A stretch of DNA of 33,701 nucleotides from Pedobacter agri PB92 (GCF_000258495.1 NZ_AJLG01000034.1:1-33701); one strand, 5' to 3'. Positions 15,407 through 24,838 are shown, counted from the first letter of the stretch. A program made the numbers and translations. The notes: generated by a model from the letters alone, not told the origin.

Positions 15407-16492
15407 ATGAAATCTATATATTTCTCATTGGTATTCCTTTGCTTGTTGGTAAAACCCTCTTACTCGCAAAATGCGAATCCTGCCCGATTTGTGAAAGCAG
15501 CCGATATGACGATAATTGGTAAAATGATTCAAACCAGGAATATTTATCAAAGCTTAGATACTATAGATTATCCAAGACTTCCCGCTGCAGTTAAACGATT
15601 ACTGACAATGTCGGCAGGGATTGCGGTTTCTTTTAAAACTGATAGCAGATTTTTAAAAGCAAAATGGTGTAATTCTAAAAGTAAAGTTGGTAGCAATATG
15701 ACTGCTATTGCTCAAAAGGGACTTGATTTATATGTTAAATTAAATGGGAAGTGGCAGTTTTGTGGTGTTGGTAAACCTTTAGAACAATGTACTGAAACAT
15801 CGCTGGTAAACAATCTGATGGAAGGGCAGAAAGAGTTTTTGCTCTATCTTCCTTTATATGATGAGATTAATGATTTAGAAATCGGCATCAGTTCTCACTC
15901 AACGATTACAGCCGGTACAATTCCATTTAAAAGCAGGATTTTAATTTATGGCTCTAGTATTTTGCATGGTGCTTCGGCGAGCAGATCAGGATTGGCCTAT
16001 CCGGCTATTTTGTCTCGACAAACAGGTTTAAACTTCATCAATATGGGTTTAAGTGGAAGCGCTAAAATGGAAAAGGAAGTCGCTGATTTAATAGCTAAAA
16101 TTGATGCCGACGCTTACATTTTAGATTGTGTGCCTAATTCATCGCCTGAGCAGATTAAAAGCAGAACGGATTATCTGGTTCAAACCATCAGAAACTCACA
16201 TCCGAAAGCGCCTATTATTATCATGCAGAGTTTGATTAGGGAAAGTGGTTATGTAGATGCGGTTATTGGAGATCGGGTACGGTTACAGAATGAAGAGATA
16301 AAAAGTCAATTCCTCAACTTGCAAAAGAAAGGTGTTAAAGATTTATATTTTATTTCCGCAGAAAATTTTCTGGGAAATGACCATGAAGGAACTGTTGATG
16401 GCACGCACCCAAATGATTTAGGATTTTATCGTTTTACGGAAGATATTCGGCCAAAACTCTTAAAAATTTTGGCCAAATACAATATCAAATAA
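15407..16492 (+). CDS. Secreted SGNH/GDSL esterase with N-terminal GxDLY domain
   Basis: Exported hydrolase of 361 residues. I chose ATG 15407 because it begins a clean signal peptide (MKSIYFSLVFLCLLVKPSYS); the frame stays open upstream to 15350 but those residues do not add a plausible signal. The N-terminal domain carries GLDLY (about 105-109), the signature of the GxDLY domain found before SGNH esterases. The catalytic domain has IYGSSILHG (nucleophile serine near 184), an N-M-G-L-S-G block, and DGTHPNDLGF with the Asp/His pair (D331, H334). Probably a periplasmic or surface carbohydrate esterase; substrate unknown. It converges with the permease, the two stop codons being adjacent at 16492/16493. 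Confidence 0.85.
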   Translation: MKSIYFSLVFLCLLVKPSYSQNANPARFVKAADMTIIGKMIQTRNIYQSLDTIDYPRLPAAVKRLLTMSAGIAVSFKTDSRFLKAKWCNSKSKVGSNMTAIAQKGLDLYVKLNGKWQFCGVGKPLEQCTETSLVNNLMEGQKEFLLYLPLYDEINDLEIGISSHSTITAGTIPFKSRILIYGSSILHGASASRSGLAYPAILSRQTGLNFINMGLSGSAKMEKEVADLIAKIDADAYILDCVPNSSPEQIKSRTDYLVQTIRNSHPKAPIIIMQSLIRESGYVDAVIGDRVRLQNEEIKSQFLNLQKKGVKDLYFISAENFLGNDHEGTVDGTHPNDLGFYRFTEDIRPKLLKILAKYNIK

Positions 16493-17926
16493 TTACCCTT
16501 CACGGAGTTTGCTATTCTTTTTACCGTAAAAGAAATAAATTGCTAAACCGATTGCTAACCACACTACTAAACGTATCCAGGTATCGGCAGGTAAAAATAC
16601 CATCATGGCTACGCAGGTTAAAATACCTAAAATCGGAATCAACGGAACCCAGGGCACTCTGAACGGACGTTTGGCATCCGGATCGGTTTTTCGTAGAATT
16701 AAAATACCGACACATACCATCAGGAACGCTAACAAGGTCCCGATACTTGTCATTTCACCCACTACATTCATCGGAACGAAGGCTGCGAAAAGTGCAATGA
16801 AAATACAGAGAATAATGTTTGATTTCCAAGGCGTTTTAAATTTCGAATGCACATCAGAAAACATTTTCGGCAATAAACCATCCTTACTAATGGAGTAAAA
16901 CATTCGAGATTGTGCCATTAAATCTATCAAAATTACAGAAGTATAGCCGATTAAAATGGCCAAAATAATGGCCTGGCTTAACCATCCGTAAGGTGTTTTT
17001 TCAATCGCAATGGCAACTGGTGCACCACTATTTGCAAATTCTTTATAATTTGCTAAGCCCGTCATTACGTGGCCGAACAGGCCAAATAAAACTGTACAAA
17101 CTAACAGAGACCCAATAATTCCGATTGGTAAATCACGGCCGGGGTTTTTGGTTTCCTGAGCAGATGCAGCCACGGCATCAAAGCCAATGAATACAAAGAA
17201 AACCAAGCCTGCACCACGCAAGATTCCACTCCATCCAAACTGCCCAAACGTACCTGTGTTTTCCGGAATATATGGATGATAGTTTGCCGGGTCGATGTAT
17301 TGCCAACCGAGTGCGATGAAAATCAAAACCACGCCGACTTTTAAAAACACAATAATTCCATTTACAATTGCTGAACCTTTGGTTCCACGGATTAAAATGG
17401 TCGTCATTAAAACTACCACTAAAGCTGCAGGGATATTAATAATTCCATTTACGGTCGAACCATCAGCTAGTTTTGCTGTTTCGAAAGGGGAGAGGGTAAG
17501 TTGTGGTGGTAAATAGATGCCTAAACTTCCTAAAAAGCGTGTTAAATATTGCGACCAGCTGATGGCTACTGTAGCACAACCTACAGAATATTCCAAAACC
17601 AGATCCCAGCCAATAATCCAGGCAAAAAGCTCGCCCATGGTGGCATAAGAATAAGTATAGGCACTGCCTGCAACAGGAATCATTGAGGCGAATTCGGCAT
17701 AACAGAGGGCTGCAAAACCACAGCCTAATGCTGCAATTACAAATGATAAAGTTACCGCTGGTCCGGAATGATTGGCTGCCGCCAGACCTGTAATGGAAAA
17801 TAATCCGGCACCGAGGGTTAAACCAACGCCAATTAAAATTAAATTAATCGGACCCAAGGTTCTTTTGAGCGTTCCCTCGCCGCTTTCGTTTGCTTCAGCA
17901 ACAATGCTGGCAATTGATTTTTTCAT
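16493..17926 (-). CDS. APC-family amino-acid permease (cationic amino acid transporter-like)
   Basis: 477-residue inner-membrane transporter with about twelve hydrophobic helices. The opening G-T-L-K-R-T-L-G-P-I-N-L-I-L-I-G-V-G and G-A-G-L-F-S-I-T-G in helix 1 form the conserved substrate/ion site of the APC superfamily. AALCYAEFASMIPVAGSAYTY in helix 3 and FVFIGFDAVAASAQETKNPGRDLP in helix 6-7 are typical of the YfnA/CAT subgroup. It likely imports amino acids by proton symport, with substrate not resolved. Single gene on the minus strand, with a TAATTTTG-type -7 box at 17946-17953. Confidence 0.93.
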   Translation of the reverse strand: MKKSIASIVAEANESGEGTLKRTLGPINLILIGVGLTLGAGLFSITGLAAANHSGPAVTLSFVIAALGCGFAALCYAEFASMIPVAGSAYTYSYATMGELFAWIIGWDLVLEYSVGCATVAISWSQYLTRFLGSLGIYLPPQLTLSPFETAKLADGSTVNGIINIPAALVVVLMTTILIRGTKGSAIVNGIIVFLKVGVVLIFIALGWQYIDPANYHPYIPENTGTFGQFGWSGILRGAGLVFFVFIGFDAVAASAQETKNPGRDLPIGIIGSLLVCTVLFGLFGHVMTGLANYKEFANSGAPVAIAIEKTPYGWLSQAIILAILIGYTSVILIDLMAQSRMFYSISKDGLLPKMFSDVHSKFKTPWKSNIILCIFIALFAAFVPMNVVGEMTSIGTLLAFLMVCVGILILRKTDPDAKRPFRVPWVPLIPILGILTCVAMMVFLPADTWIRLVVWLAIGLAIYFFYGKKNSKLREG

Positions 17927-17945
17927 GAATGAAGTTATAATGCTG

Positions 17946-17953
17946 CAAAATTA
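17946..17953 (-). promoter_or_regulatory. Putative -7 box of the amino-acid permease
   Basis: TAATTTTG on the minus strand, 19 bases before the permease ATG. No clear -33 box. Confidence 0.35.
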
Positions 17954-18105
17954 TTAAAATATATTTAGCCTACCTAATTTGTAGTAATTTGTTTAATGGT
18001 TTATACCTTTCTATTGAACAAAGTATTGACTTGAGAAGATTTTTCAAAGGATCACTCTATTTCTTACACAAGCCTAACTACATAAACCCGATAAAGCCAA
18101 ATAGC

Positions 18106-18132
18106 TCCCGATTTCTTTTTTTAAAATCGGGA
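18106..18132. repeat. Perfect inverted repeat
   Basis: TCCCGATTT (18106-18114) and AAATCGGGA (18124-18132), a 9-base-pair stem with a 9-base loop. It is not at the end of any gene, and no T run follows on either strand to make it a classic terminator. Confidence 0.6.
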
Positions 18133-18289
18133 CTATGGGCGATAGCGGGACCGCTGATACCGAAGCATTTCTGGCATTCCTTTTCAAAAAAAACTAAAAA
18201 AGGTAATCCTTATAAGTAGAATAAAAATTTCACCATAAAATTAATTATCTGACTATCAATTCTTTAATTCAAAAATTTAATTTATTTTA

Positions 18290-18310
18290 GTACTATGTAT
18301 TGCATAGTAC
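18290..18310. promoter_or_regulatory. Likely PadR operator
   Basis: GTACTATG-N5-CATAGTAC, perfect 8-base arms, 26 bases before the padR-like start and overlapping the proposed -33 box (TTG at 18300-18302). PadR proteins bind as dimers to such dyads and commonly repress their own operon; that this is the operator is inferred from position and symmetry. Confidence 0.65.
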
Positions 18311-18331
18311 AATATAAAACATATATCTTTG
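18300..18331 (+). promoter_or_regulatory. Promoter of the padR-pspC operon
   Basis: TTG at 18300-18302, a 21-base spacer and TATCTTTG at 18324-18331 fit the Bacteroidota consensus. The -7 box ends only 4 bases before the ATG at 18336, so the mRNA would be leaderless or nearly so. Confidence 0.55.
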
Positions 18332-18335
18332 TATT

Positions 18336-18671
18336 ATGATAGCAGAAAATACGCAAATACAAATGCGGAAGGGAATTCTGGAATACTGTGTTTTATCAAT
18401 CATCTCACGTGGCGAAATTTACGCCTCGGATATTATTGCTGAATTAAGGTCGGCAAAGCTATTGGTGGTTGAGGGCACACTATATCCATTATTAACCAGG
18501 CTTAAAAACAATGGTTTGTTAAGCTACAACTGGGTAGAATCTACCTCAGGCCCGCCCCGTAAATATTATACCTTAACCGAAGTTGGAAAGGATATTTTAT
18601 CTCAATTAGATCAAACCTGGCAAGAACTGGCTTATGCTGTAGGTGTTTCACAAGAAGGAGCCAAATCATAA
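18336..18671 (+). CDS. PadR-family transcriptional regulator
   Basis: 111-residue DNA-binding protein made of one PadR winged helix-turn-helix. GILEYCVLSIISRGEIYASDIIAELR forms the first helices, TLYPLLTRLKNNGLLSYNW the recognition helix, and PPRKYYTLTEVGKDIL the wing. It has only a short helix after the wing, so it belongs to the small PadR type. It lies 12 bases before a PspC-domain gene, a pairing I recall as common in Bacteroidota, so it probably controls that gene and itself through the dyad at 18290-18310. An alternative start at 18363 (MRKGILEY) would leave a leader, but residues 1-9 look like those of homologues as I remember them. Confidence 0.92.
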   Translation: MIAENTQIQMRKGILEYCVLSIISRGEIYASDIIAELRSAKLLVVEGTLYPLLTRLKNNGLLSYNWVESTSGPPRKYYTLTEVGKDILSQLDQTWQELAYAVGVSQEGAKS

Positions 18672-18683
18672 TTTTAAATAGAA

Positions 18684-20438
18684 ATGGAAAAGACCATCAT
18701 CATAAATATAGGCAACACAATTATTCACATCGAAGAAAGTGCCTACGAACTCTTAAAAGTTTATTTAAACGAAGTAAAGCAGCATTTTATTAATCATGCC
18801 GACGATTTGGAGATTGTAACCGACATCGAAAATCGTATCGCTGAATTATTAACGGAACAACTTGAAGCGCAAAAGAAACAGGTGGTTGATGTAAATGATG
18901 TGAATTTGGTAATTGCACAAATGGGACGTGTTCAGGATTTCGACGGTGTGGAAGAGAATGAAGAAGAACCTGTACTAAATACGAACTATCAATTCCAAGC
19001 GGATAAAAAATTATACCGCGATATGGATGAGCGTGTAATTGCAGGTGTTTGTGCTGGAATTGCGCATTATATCAATACTGAAGCGAAATGGATTCGTCTG
19101 GCTGCTTTGCTTTCGGTGTTTTTAGGTGGTGCTGGCTTTTTGGTTTATGCCATCCTTTGGATTATTATGCCAAAAGCTAAATCACGTATCGAAAGAATGG
19201 AAATGAAAGGCGAACCTGCGAATTTGCAAGGTTTTCAAAAGAACTTAGATGAAGAGTTGCTTGCGGTAAAACAAGGTTTGGCCATTGCTGGCAAACATAC
19301 CGGATCTATTTTCGGACAAATTGGTATTTTCATCGGCGAATTTTTCGAGTGGCTGGGCCGTTTCATTTCAGGAACCGGAAAGGTAGTTTTTAAAGTAATT
19401 GCAGGACTGATCGTACTATTTGGTGTGCTGTTTATGCTTTCGCTAATTGTTGGTTTTGCAGCATTTCAAGGATTCTGGGATTCGAGTGTTTATGAATATT
19501 TCCCGTTTTCTATTATTGATGAAGGCAACCGGGGTGTAATTTTATTCAGTGCATTCATCGTATTTTTTATTCCGGTGCTGGCTTTGGTATTGTTTTCCAT
19601 TCGTTTTGCTTTCAATAAGCAGGCTATTAACAAAACACTTTCGTTTCCATTGTTAATTATTTGGTTGGCGGGTGTAGCAACAGCTGGTTATCATGCGGCA
19701 AAGATTTCATCGGAGTTTAAACAACATGCAGAGCTTACACAAAGCAATGATCTAAAATCGTATAAAACCTACATTATTGATATTGACAGAAGTAAATATT
19801 TTAGTAAAGAGGATAGCTTAAAATATAATATCAATCCGGATAATCGCAGGCAGATTGTAACAGATGATTTTGACAACGGTCCTTTTGTAGCGCCATATAA
19901 TATCCGCATCAATGTTGAAAAAAGTGAAAACACGGCTAGTCGATTAATTCAAAAATATGAGTCGCAAGGTAAAACGTTTCAAAGGGCCTTACAAAATGCA
20001 CAGAATATTGATTATAACTATCATTTGAAGGATTCAACTATCTTATTTAATCCGCGTTTTCAATTACGAAAAGGCACCATTTGGAGAAACCAGGAGGTTT
20101 GGCTAAATCTTGAAGTCCCGGTGGGAACGAGATTAATCTTCAAAGAGGATGCATACCGTTACATCAATAACTGGGGAACCTGGGATTGCTCAGATAAAGA
20201 AGGTGATGAAAATGGTTACAGTACCTGGATCATGACGGAAGAAGGTTTAAAATGCATTGCTCAATTGAAAGAGGAGGCTTTGAACAAGAAAAAATTACAA
20301 TTAGAATTACGTGAACTGGAACTTTCGAAAAAAATGAGAACTACAGATTCCACTTTTCAAGATTCTGTATTAAGTAGAATGAAAGAAGTTAAAGAAGAAT
20401 TAGGCATCAAGCCTGAAGAAAATACCGATAATCAATAG
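18684..20438 (+). CDS. PspC-domain membrane protein
   Basis: 584-residue inner-membrane protein. Residues 1-95 form a charged helical cytosolic region (NHADDLEIVTDIENRIAELL, then DVNDVNLVIAQMG). A PspC domain spans about 108-165 (KLYRDMDERVIAGVCAGIAHYI...LVYAILWIIMPKA). Three or four further hydrophobic segments follow (about 205-340). The C-terminal half is soluble, with a beta-rich domain and a final coiled coil (KEEALNKKKLQLELRELELSKK). PspC domains sense or answer envelope stress, and this long form with an upstream PadR gene appears across Bacteroidota. It is translated just after the padR-like gene and belongs to the same operon. Confidence 0.9.
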   Translation: MEKTIIINIGNTIIHIEESAYELLKVYLNEVKQHFINHADDLEIVTDIENRIAELLTEQLEAQKKQVVDVNDVNLVIAQMGRVQDFDGVEENEEEPVLNTNYQFQADKKLYRDMDERVIAGVCAGIAHYINTEAKWIRLAALLSVFLGGAGFLVYAILWIIMPKAKSRIERMEMKGEPANLQGFQKNLDEELLAVKQGLAIAGKHTGSIFGQIGIFIGEFFEWLGRFISGTGKVVFKVIAGLIVLFGVLFMLSLIVGFAAFQGFWDSSVYEYFPFSIIDEGNRGVILFSAFIVFFIPVLALVLFSIRFAFNKQAINKTLSFPLLIIWLAGVATAGYHAAKISSEFKQHAELTQSNDLKSYKTYIIDIDRSKYFSKEDSLKYNINPDNRRQIVTDDFDNGPFVAPYNIRINVEKSENTASRLIQKYESQGKTFQRALQNAQNIDYNYHLKDSTILFNPRFQLRKGTIWRNQEVWLNLEVPVGTRLIFKEDAYRYINNWGTWDCSDKEGDENGYSTWIMTEEGLKCIAQLKEEALNKKKLQLELRELELSKKMRTTDSTFQDSVLSRMKEVKEELGIKPEENTDNQ

Positions 20439-20551
20439 AAGTAAACGCATAATCTTAATTGAGTGGTTGCAGTTAAGAAATTCTTGTCTAAAATGAGTAC
20501 GCTCCGGTGTAAAATGCCGCGGAGAGACTAAAATGAGTTAAAGAAAAAATC

Positions 20552-23002
20552 ATGAAAAAGTTATTAATGCTCTTGACATGCCTAATGGTGTGTGGGGTTT
20601 CCTTTGCCCAAAATATCTATAAAATTACAGGTAAAATTGTTGATGAAAAGGCTGTGCCTGTGCCATTTGCGATTGTTCGTGTTCTCAATTTTCCAGATAC
20701 AAGCCTGGTGAAAAGTGTTTCTTCGAATCAGGATGGTTTATATGAAATCAATCAGCTAAAAAGCGGAAGTTACTTGTTATCTGTGTCAGTGGTGGGATAC
20801 AAGGCCAAAAAAACGGAAAGATTCTCACTGAATGCTGATCTGAAAATGTCCGACATCAACATCGAGAGTTTAACGAAACAGTTAAAGGAGGTGAGCATTT
20901 CTGGTAAAAAACCTTTTATCGAACATCAGATAGATAAAACCGTTCTGAATGTTGAAAACAGTATAACCGCGACCGGTGGAACGGCTCTTGAAGTTTTGGA
21001 AAAAGCACCGGGTGTACAAATCGATCGGCAAAGTGACCAGATCAAGCTGAATAATAAATCTGGCGTGCTCGTAATGATTGATGGTAAAACCAACTTTCTA
21101 TCCGGTGCTGACGTGACGGCCCTGTTGAGTAATATGAGTGCAGAGCAAATTTCTACTATTGAATTGATCACCAATCCATCCTCAAAATATGATGCAGCCG
21201 GAAATGCAGGGATCATCAATATCAAACTAAAACGAAATAAAGCCTATGGTACTAACGGAACAGTTTCTTTTAACGGTGGCCAGGGAATTATGCCAAATTC
21301 GCCAACAGATTTATATCGGGGCGGCATTAACCTGAATTTAAATCACCGTGAAGGGAAATGGAATATTTTTGGTAATGGAGCCGTAGCACGGAAATCGAAT
21401 TTTAATAATACCTACCTCAACCGAACCACTTTATCTAATGGATTGGCCAGTTACTTAACCCAAAATTTTAACAGGCAAAATAAAGGTGTTGGTTTTCAGG
21501 GAAAACTGGGTGCAGATTATTACGCTTCGGAGAAAACTGTATTCGGTGTGATGTTAGATGCAAATACGATTAAAACGAAGTTGACTAATTTTAGTAATAC
21601 CAACATCAGTGCCGTTCAAAATGGAGCAACTAATTTGAGTTCGATTTTACAAGATGCCTTGTCTACTTCGCCAATTGGTAATTTAACCGCGAATTTCAAC
21701 ATCAAACACGATTTTGACAAGAATGGAAAGAGCTTGACATTTGATGTGGATTATTCAGGCTTTAGCAATGAGAAGCAAGAAAATTTTCTGGCGAACTATT
21801 TGAACGCTTCAGGTGATGCAACCAACCAAACCAGCTTACGAAACACTACCGATGCTAAAATTAATGTTTACGCAGCCAAAACAGATTTAACGCTTCCACT
21901 TTCCAAAACCATGAAAATTGAAACCGGCCTGAAGAGCAGTTATGTGGTTACCAATAATGATTTTCTTTCGGAACAATTTTTATCTGGTATTTGGCAAAAT
22001 GACTTTGGGAAATCCAACTATTTCGTATACAAAGAAAACATTAATGCCGCCTATGCAAACTTTTCGAAAGAGTGGAAAGTATGGCAGGTTCAGGTAGGTT
22101 TAAGAGCGGAGCATACGCATTCGAATGGAAATTCAGTTACAGATAATAAAGAAGTAGACAGGAACTATCTTTCACTTTTTCCTACGGCATTCCTAAGTCA
22201 TAAAATTACCGAAAATCATAATATTCGTTATTCATATAGCAGGAGAGTAGATCGCCCGAATTATCAGCAGCTTAATCCATTTGTTTTCTATATGGATCCG
22301 TTGGCTGTAGATCAGGGAAATCCATATTTAAAACCTCAGTTTACTGATAATTTCGAGATCAATTATAGTTACAAACAGGCTTCACTATCATTAGGCTATT
22401 CCGATACCCGTGATATGATTACCCAAATTAGTCAACAAAATGATGCAACCAGAGTAATAAGCGTTATTCGTCAAAACCTAGGTCGGTTCCAGAATTTTTC
22501 GGCAGGTATTTATGTGCCCATTAAAATTGCGAAATGGTGGAATTTGCAAAATAATGCCAGCATCTATTACAGCAAATTTGAAGATGGAAATTTAGAAGGT
22601 GCCGCGTACAGCGCTGGAAAAGCCGCTGTAAATTTGTATAGCTCGAGCAGTTTCACATTGCCACAAAATTTCTCTGTAGAAATAAATTTCTGGTTAAATA
22701 CACCCCGAGTTTCGGGAGTAGAACGCACCACTGTTACGCAATATGCCATTAACGCCGGTATACAGAAAAGCATGCTCAATAAACAACTCAAGTTAAGATT
22801 AAATATGGATGATATCTTCCTGACGAATTACTGGGCAGGGAGCCTGATTTATCAAAATGTGAACATGAATGTAACGAACCGCTACACCAGCCGACGAGCC
22901 AATTTCAATATCAGTTATAGTTTTGGAAATCAAAATGTGAAATCTGCCAGATCAAGAAATACGGCGACAGATGATATTAAAAACAGAGCCGGAGGAAGTT
23001 AA
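20552..23002 (+). CDS. Outer-membrane beta-barrel protein, TonB-receptor-like (OMP_b-brl_3 type)
   Basis: 816-residue outer-membrane protein. Signal peptide 1-19 (cut after VSFA), a carboxypeptidase-regulatory-like beta-sandwich (about 23-105: GKIVDEKAVPVPFAIVRVLN), then a plug-like domain (about 125-225) with GGTALEVLEKAPGVQID, VLVMIDGKTNFLSG and EQISTIELITNPSSKYDAAG. The rest is a barrel of alternating aromatic/polar strands, with RYSYSRRVDRPNYQQLNPF as the family's most recognisable block. The C-terminus is followed by a Gly/Ser/Arg tail rather than a terminal aromatic strand. No partner lipoprotein of SusD type is adjacent. Ligand unknown. Confidence 0.9.
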   Translation: MKKLLMLLTCLMVCGVSFAQNIYKITGKIVDEKAVPVPFAIVRVLNFPDTSLVKSVSSNQDGLYEINQLKSGSYLLSVSVVGYKAKKTERFSLNADLKMSDINIESLTKQLKEVSISGKKPFIEHQIDKTVLNVENSITATGGTALEVLEKAPGVQIDRQSDQIKLNNKSGVLVMIDGKTNFLSGADVTALLSNMSAEQISTIELITNPSSKYDAAGNAGIINIKLKRNKAYGTNGTVSFNGGQGIMPNSPTDLYRGGINLNLNHREGKWNIFGNGAVARKSNFNNTYLNRTTLSNGLASYLTQNFNRQNKGVGFQGKLGADYYASEKTVFGVMLDANTIKTKLTNFSNTNISAVQNGATNLSSILQDALSTSPIGNLTANFNIKHDFDKNGKSLTFDVDYSGFSNEKQENFLANYLNASGDATNQTSLRNTTDAKINVYAAKTDLTLPLSKTMKIETGLKSSYVVTNNDFLSEQFLSGIWQNDFGKSNYFVYKENINAAYANFSKEWKVWQVQVGLRAEHTHSNGNSVTDNKEVDRNYLSLFPTAFLSHKITENHNIRYSYSRRVDRPNYQQLNPFVFYMDPLAVDQGNPYLKPQFTDNFEINYSYKQASLSLGYSDTRDMITQISQQNDATRVISVIRQNLGRFQNFSAGIYVPIKIAKWWNLQNNASIYYSKFEDGNLEGAAYSAGKAAVNLYSSSSFTLPQNFSVEINFWLNTPRVSGVERTTVTQYAINAGIQKSMLNKQLKLRLNMDDIFLTNYWAGSLIYQNVNMNVTNRYTSRRANFNISYSFGNQNVKSARSRNTATDDIKNRAGGS

Positions 23003-23083
23003 TGGTAGTTAGTTTATAGGCAATGAGTCGTTAATGCATCGAACCAATTAACCATTTCAATCAATCAACTAAATAAACATCAT

Positions 23084-23449
23084 ATGAAAAAAATAGCATA
23101 CGGAATAGTTATTTTCCTTTCTTCTCTTGGTTACAGCTGTAAAAACGGTCACGGTAACTTATCTTTAAATACAATAGATACTGAAACCGGGTTCAAATTT
23201 ATTGCAGACTATGATGAAGATAAAACCGGAAAAATAGAAAAATACTTAGATAGTGCTTTAAACAACGAACTCCCACTTGATCAGAATATCGATTTGTTGG
23301 TTAACTTAAACAGTACAGAAAAGTTTAATTTAAAAGCTCAAAAAGGCAGGCTGGAAATTAATTTTGATAAAAGAAACAGCTCTTTAGCTGGATATATGAA
23401 AGTAAAAAAACTGACAAAAGGTATTCAGAAAAGGCTGCTAGAGCAGTAG
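23084..23449 (+). CDS. Small putative lipoprotein, unknown function
   Basis: 121-residue protein with a lipoprotein signal (MKKIAYGIVIFLSSLGYSC, lipidated Cys19). The mature part is highly charged, with FIADYDEDKTGKIEKYLDSAL, a central LPLDQNIDLLVNLNST and a basic C-terminus (KKLTKGIQKRLLEQ). I do not recognise a family. It is 81 bases downstream of the barrel protein on the same strand and could be in its transcript, but the gap is long enough for its own promoter. Confidence 0.65.
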   Translation: MKKIAYGIVIFLSSLGYSCKNGHGNLSLNTIDTETGFKFIADYDEDKTGKIEKYLDSALNNELPLDQNIDLLVNLNSTEKFNLKAQKGRLEINFDKRNSSLAGYMKVKKLTKGIQKRLLEQ

Positions 23450-23476
23450 AGAAATCTTTACTCAGTTGAAATCAGA

Positions 23477-23971
23477 TTATTGATTGAGTAATTTCCTATA
23501 CATACTTGCTTTTTTGAATATAAACTCATCAGCATGAGTGGGGTAGGGTTTGCCATGAGGCCCGGCATAAACATGGTCGTGATGTGTTTTTTTATCGTAT
23601 TTAGCATCATAAACAAACAGCCATAAATTAACATGATCTAAAATATCCAAAAATTCGTTTGGCATGTGATCAAGTAAATGAGATTGAGTCATGATGATCC
23701 TTTTGATCTCTAAATTATTTGGATACCAGATGCTTTGTTCGATAAATTCCCTTTCTCCCGGAATGTGGTTAACGATTTTTTGAAATCTTGTAAATTCCTG
23801 CTTATTCACTTTAGATAAGATTTCCAGGGGCGCAAAAATTTTTTCCAATTGTTCCCTTTTGCTTGCGAGCAATTTGTTCCGTTTATCGAAATACCGATTA
23901 ATAATAATCGCTAAAATGGCACCAAGAATACCTATGGTTCCGGGAATGATTATTGGCAGTAGTTTGTCCAT
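23477..23971 (-). CDS. Membrane-anchored protein, unknown function
   Basis: 164-residue protein with one N-terminal transmembrane helix (about 4-26, LPIIIPGTIGILGAILAIII), then a basic stretch (NRYFDKRNKLLASKREQLEK) and a soluble domain rich in His and aromatic residues, including KKTHHDHVYAGPHGKPYP. The first 60 residues look like a single-pass anchor followed by a coiled coil, as in small membrane-tethered proteins found near defence or signalling genes. Nothing else here supports such a role. Family not recognised; single gene on the minus strand. Confidence 0.62.
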   Translation of the reverse strand: MDKLLPIIIPGTIGILGAILAIIINRYFDKRNKLLASKREQLEKIFAPLEILSKVNKQEFTRFQKIVNHIPGEREFIEQSIWYPNNLEIKRIIMTQSHLLDHMPNEFLDILDHVNLWLFVYDAKYDKKTHHDHVYAGPHGKPYPTHADEFIFKKASMYRKLLNQ

Positions 23972-24169
23972 TTTACATCAGTTTAATATTTATAATAGAT
24001 ATTTTTTTTCGGATTAATCGATTAGTATTGAGTGTGTTATGGATTATCGAATATAATCATTCAACGTTATTTATGCAAAGCATTATGTTGCTTTTAATTT
24101 CTGCTATTAATCCGTTACATTTTTAAATAGTTTACTAAACTGATCCTCCTTATCTTGCAGAATTCAAAT

Positions 24170-24838
24170 ATGATAAGCATGAAAAAAATATTCTTAATCT
24201 TTTTATTTTCACAACTTATACTTTTAACCGCTTTTGCACAATCAAAACCAAACTTTTGGGATGATGTACAAACCATTAAAAAGTACGACAAAATGTTTCA
24301 GCCGCCCGCTAATCCGGTTTTATTTGTGGGCAGTTCATCGATAAGAAAATGGGACGATTTGACACAGGTTTTTGCAAAATATAATGCTTTAAACAGAGGC
24401 ATTGGCGGGGCGGTAACCAATGATATCACTTACTATTTAAATGATGTTGTTTTCCCTTACAACCCTCGTCAAATTGTGCTTTATGTTGGTGAAAACGATC
24501 TTCCTGATTCGAAGACTACCGCAGATAGCGTATTAAACAGAACGATTAAGTTGTTCAACTCCATCAGGACGAAGCTGCCAAATGTGCCCATCGTTTATAT
24601 TTCCATAAAAGCAAGCCCGAGCAGAGATCAATTTCGGGATAAGGCTGTCGCATCAAATGCTTTAATTAAAGATTTTCTTTCCGGCCAGCTTAATACCAAG
24701 TTTGTAGATGTATTCAAATTAATGCTGACCAAAGATGGAAAAAACCGCCCTGAATTGTTTGTAGGTGATATGTTGCATATGAATGCTGCGGGCTATGCCA
24801 TTTGGAAAAAGGCTGTAGAGAAACATTTGATAAAATGA
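24170..24838 (+). CDS. Secreted SGNH/GDSL-type hydrolase
   Basis: Exported esterase/lipase-fold enzyme of 222 residues from ATG 24170; ATG 24179 (MKKIFLIFLF) would also give a good signal peptide, and a TTG at 24155 is less likely. All four SGNH blocks are present: FVGSSSIRKWDD (nucleophile serine near 56), NRGIGGAVTNDI (block II glycine), YVGENDL (block III asparagine), and DMLHMNAAGY (D200, H203). The single-domain form with GSSS and GEND resembles the platelet-activating-factor acetylhydrolase-like / sialate-esterase-type group. It differs from the longer SGNH protein at 15407 and has no GxDLY domain. It precedes the TonB receptor by 56 bases, so a link is possible but unproven. Confidence 0.87.
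   Translation: MISMKKIFLIFLFSQLILLTAFAQSKPNFWDDVQTIKKYDKMFQPPANPVLFVGSSSIRKWDDLTQVFAKYNALNRGIGGAVTNDITYYLNDVVFPYNPRQIVLYVGENDLPDSKTTADSVLNRTIKLFNSIRTKLPNVPIVYISIKASPSRDQFRDKAVASNALIKDFLSGQLNTKFVDVFKLMLTKDGKNRPELFVGDMLHMNAAGYAIWKKAVEKHLIK

Larger units (their letters stand above)
17927..18335. other. Divergent intergenic region with hairpin and possible dispersed repeat
   Basis: 409 bases between the permease start and the padR-like gene, with no convincing gene. It holds the permease -7 box (17946-17953), a perfect hairpin at 18106-18132 followed by a GC-richer tract to about 18185 (GGGCGATAGCGGGACCGCTG), and the padR operator/promoter at 18290-18331. The hairpin and tract look like a dispersed element I recall from Sphingobacteria, but there is no second copy here. 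Confidence 0.5.
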
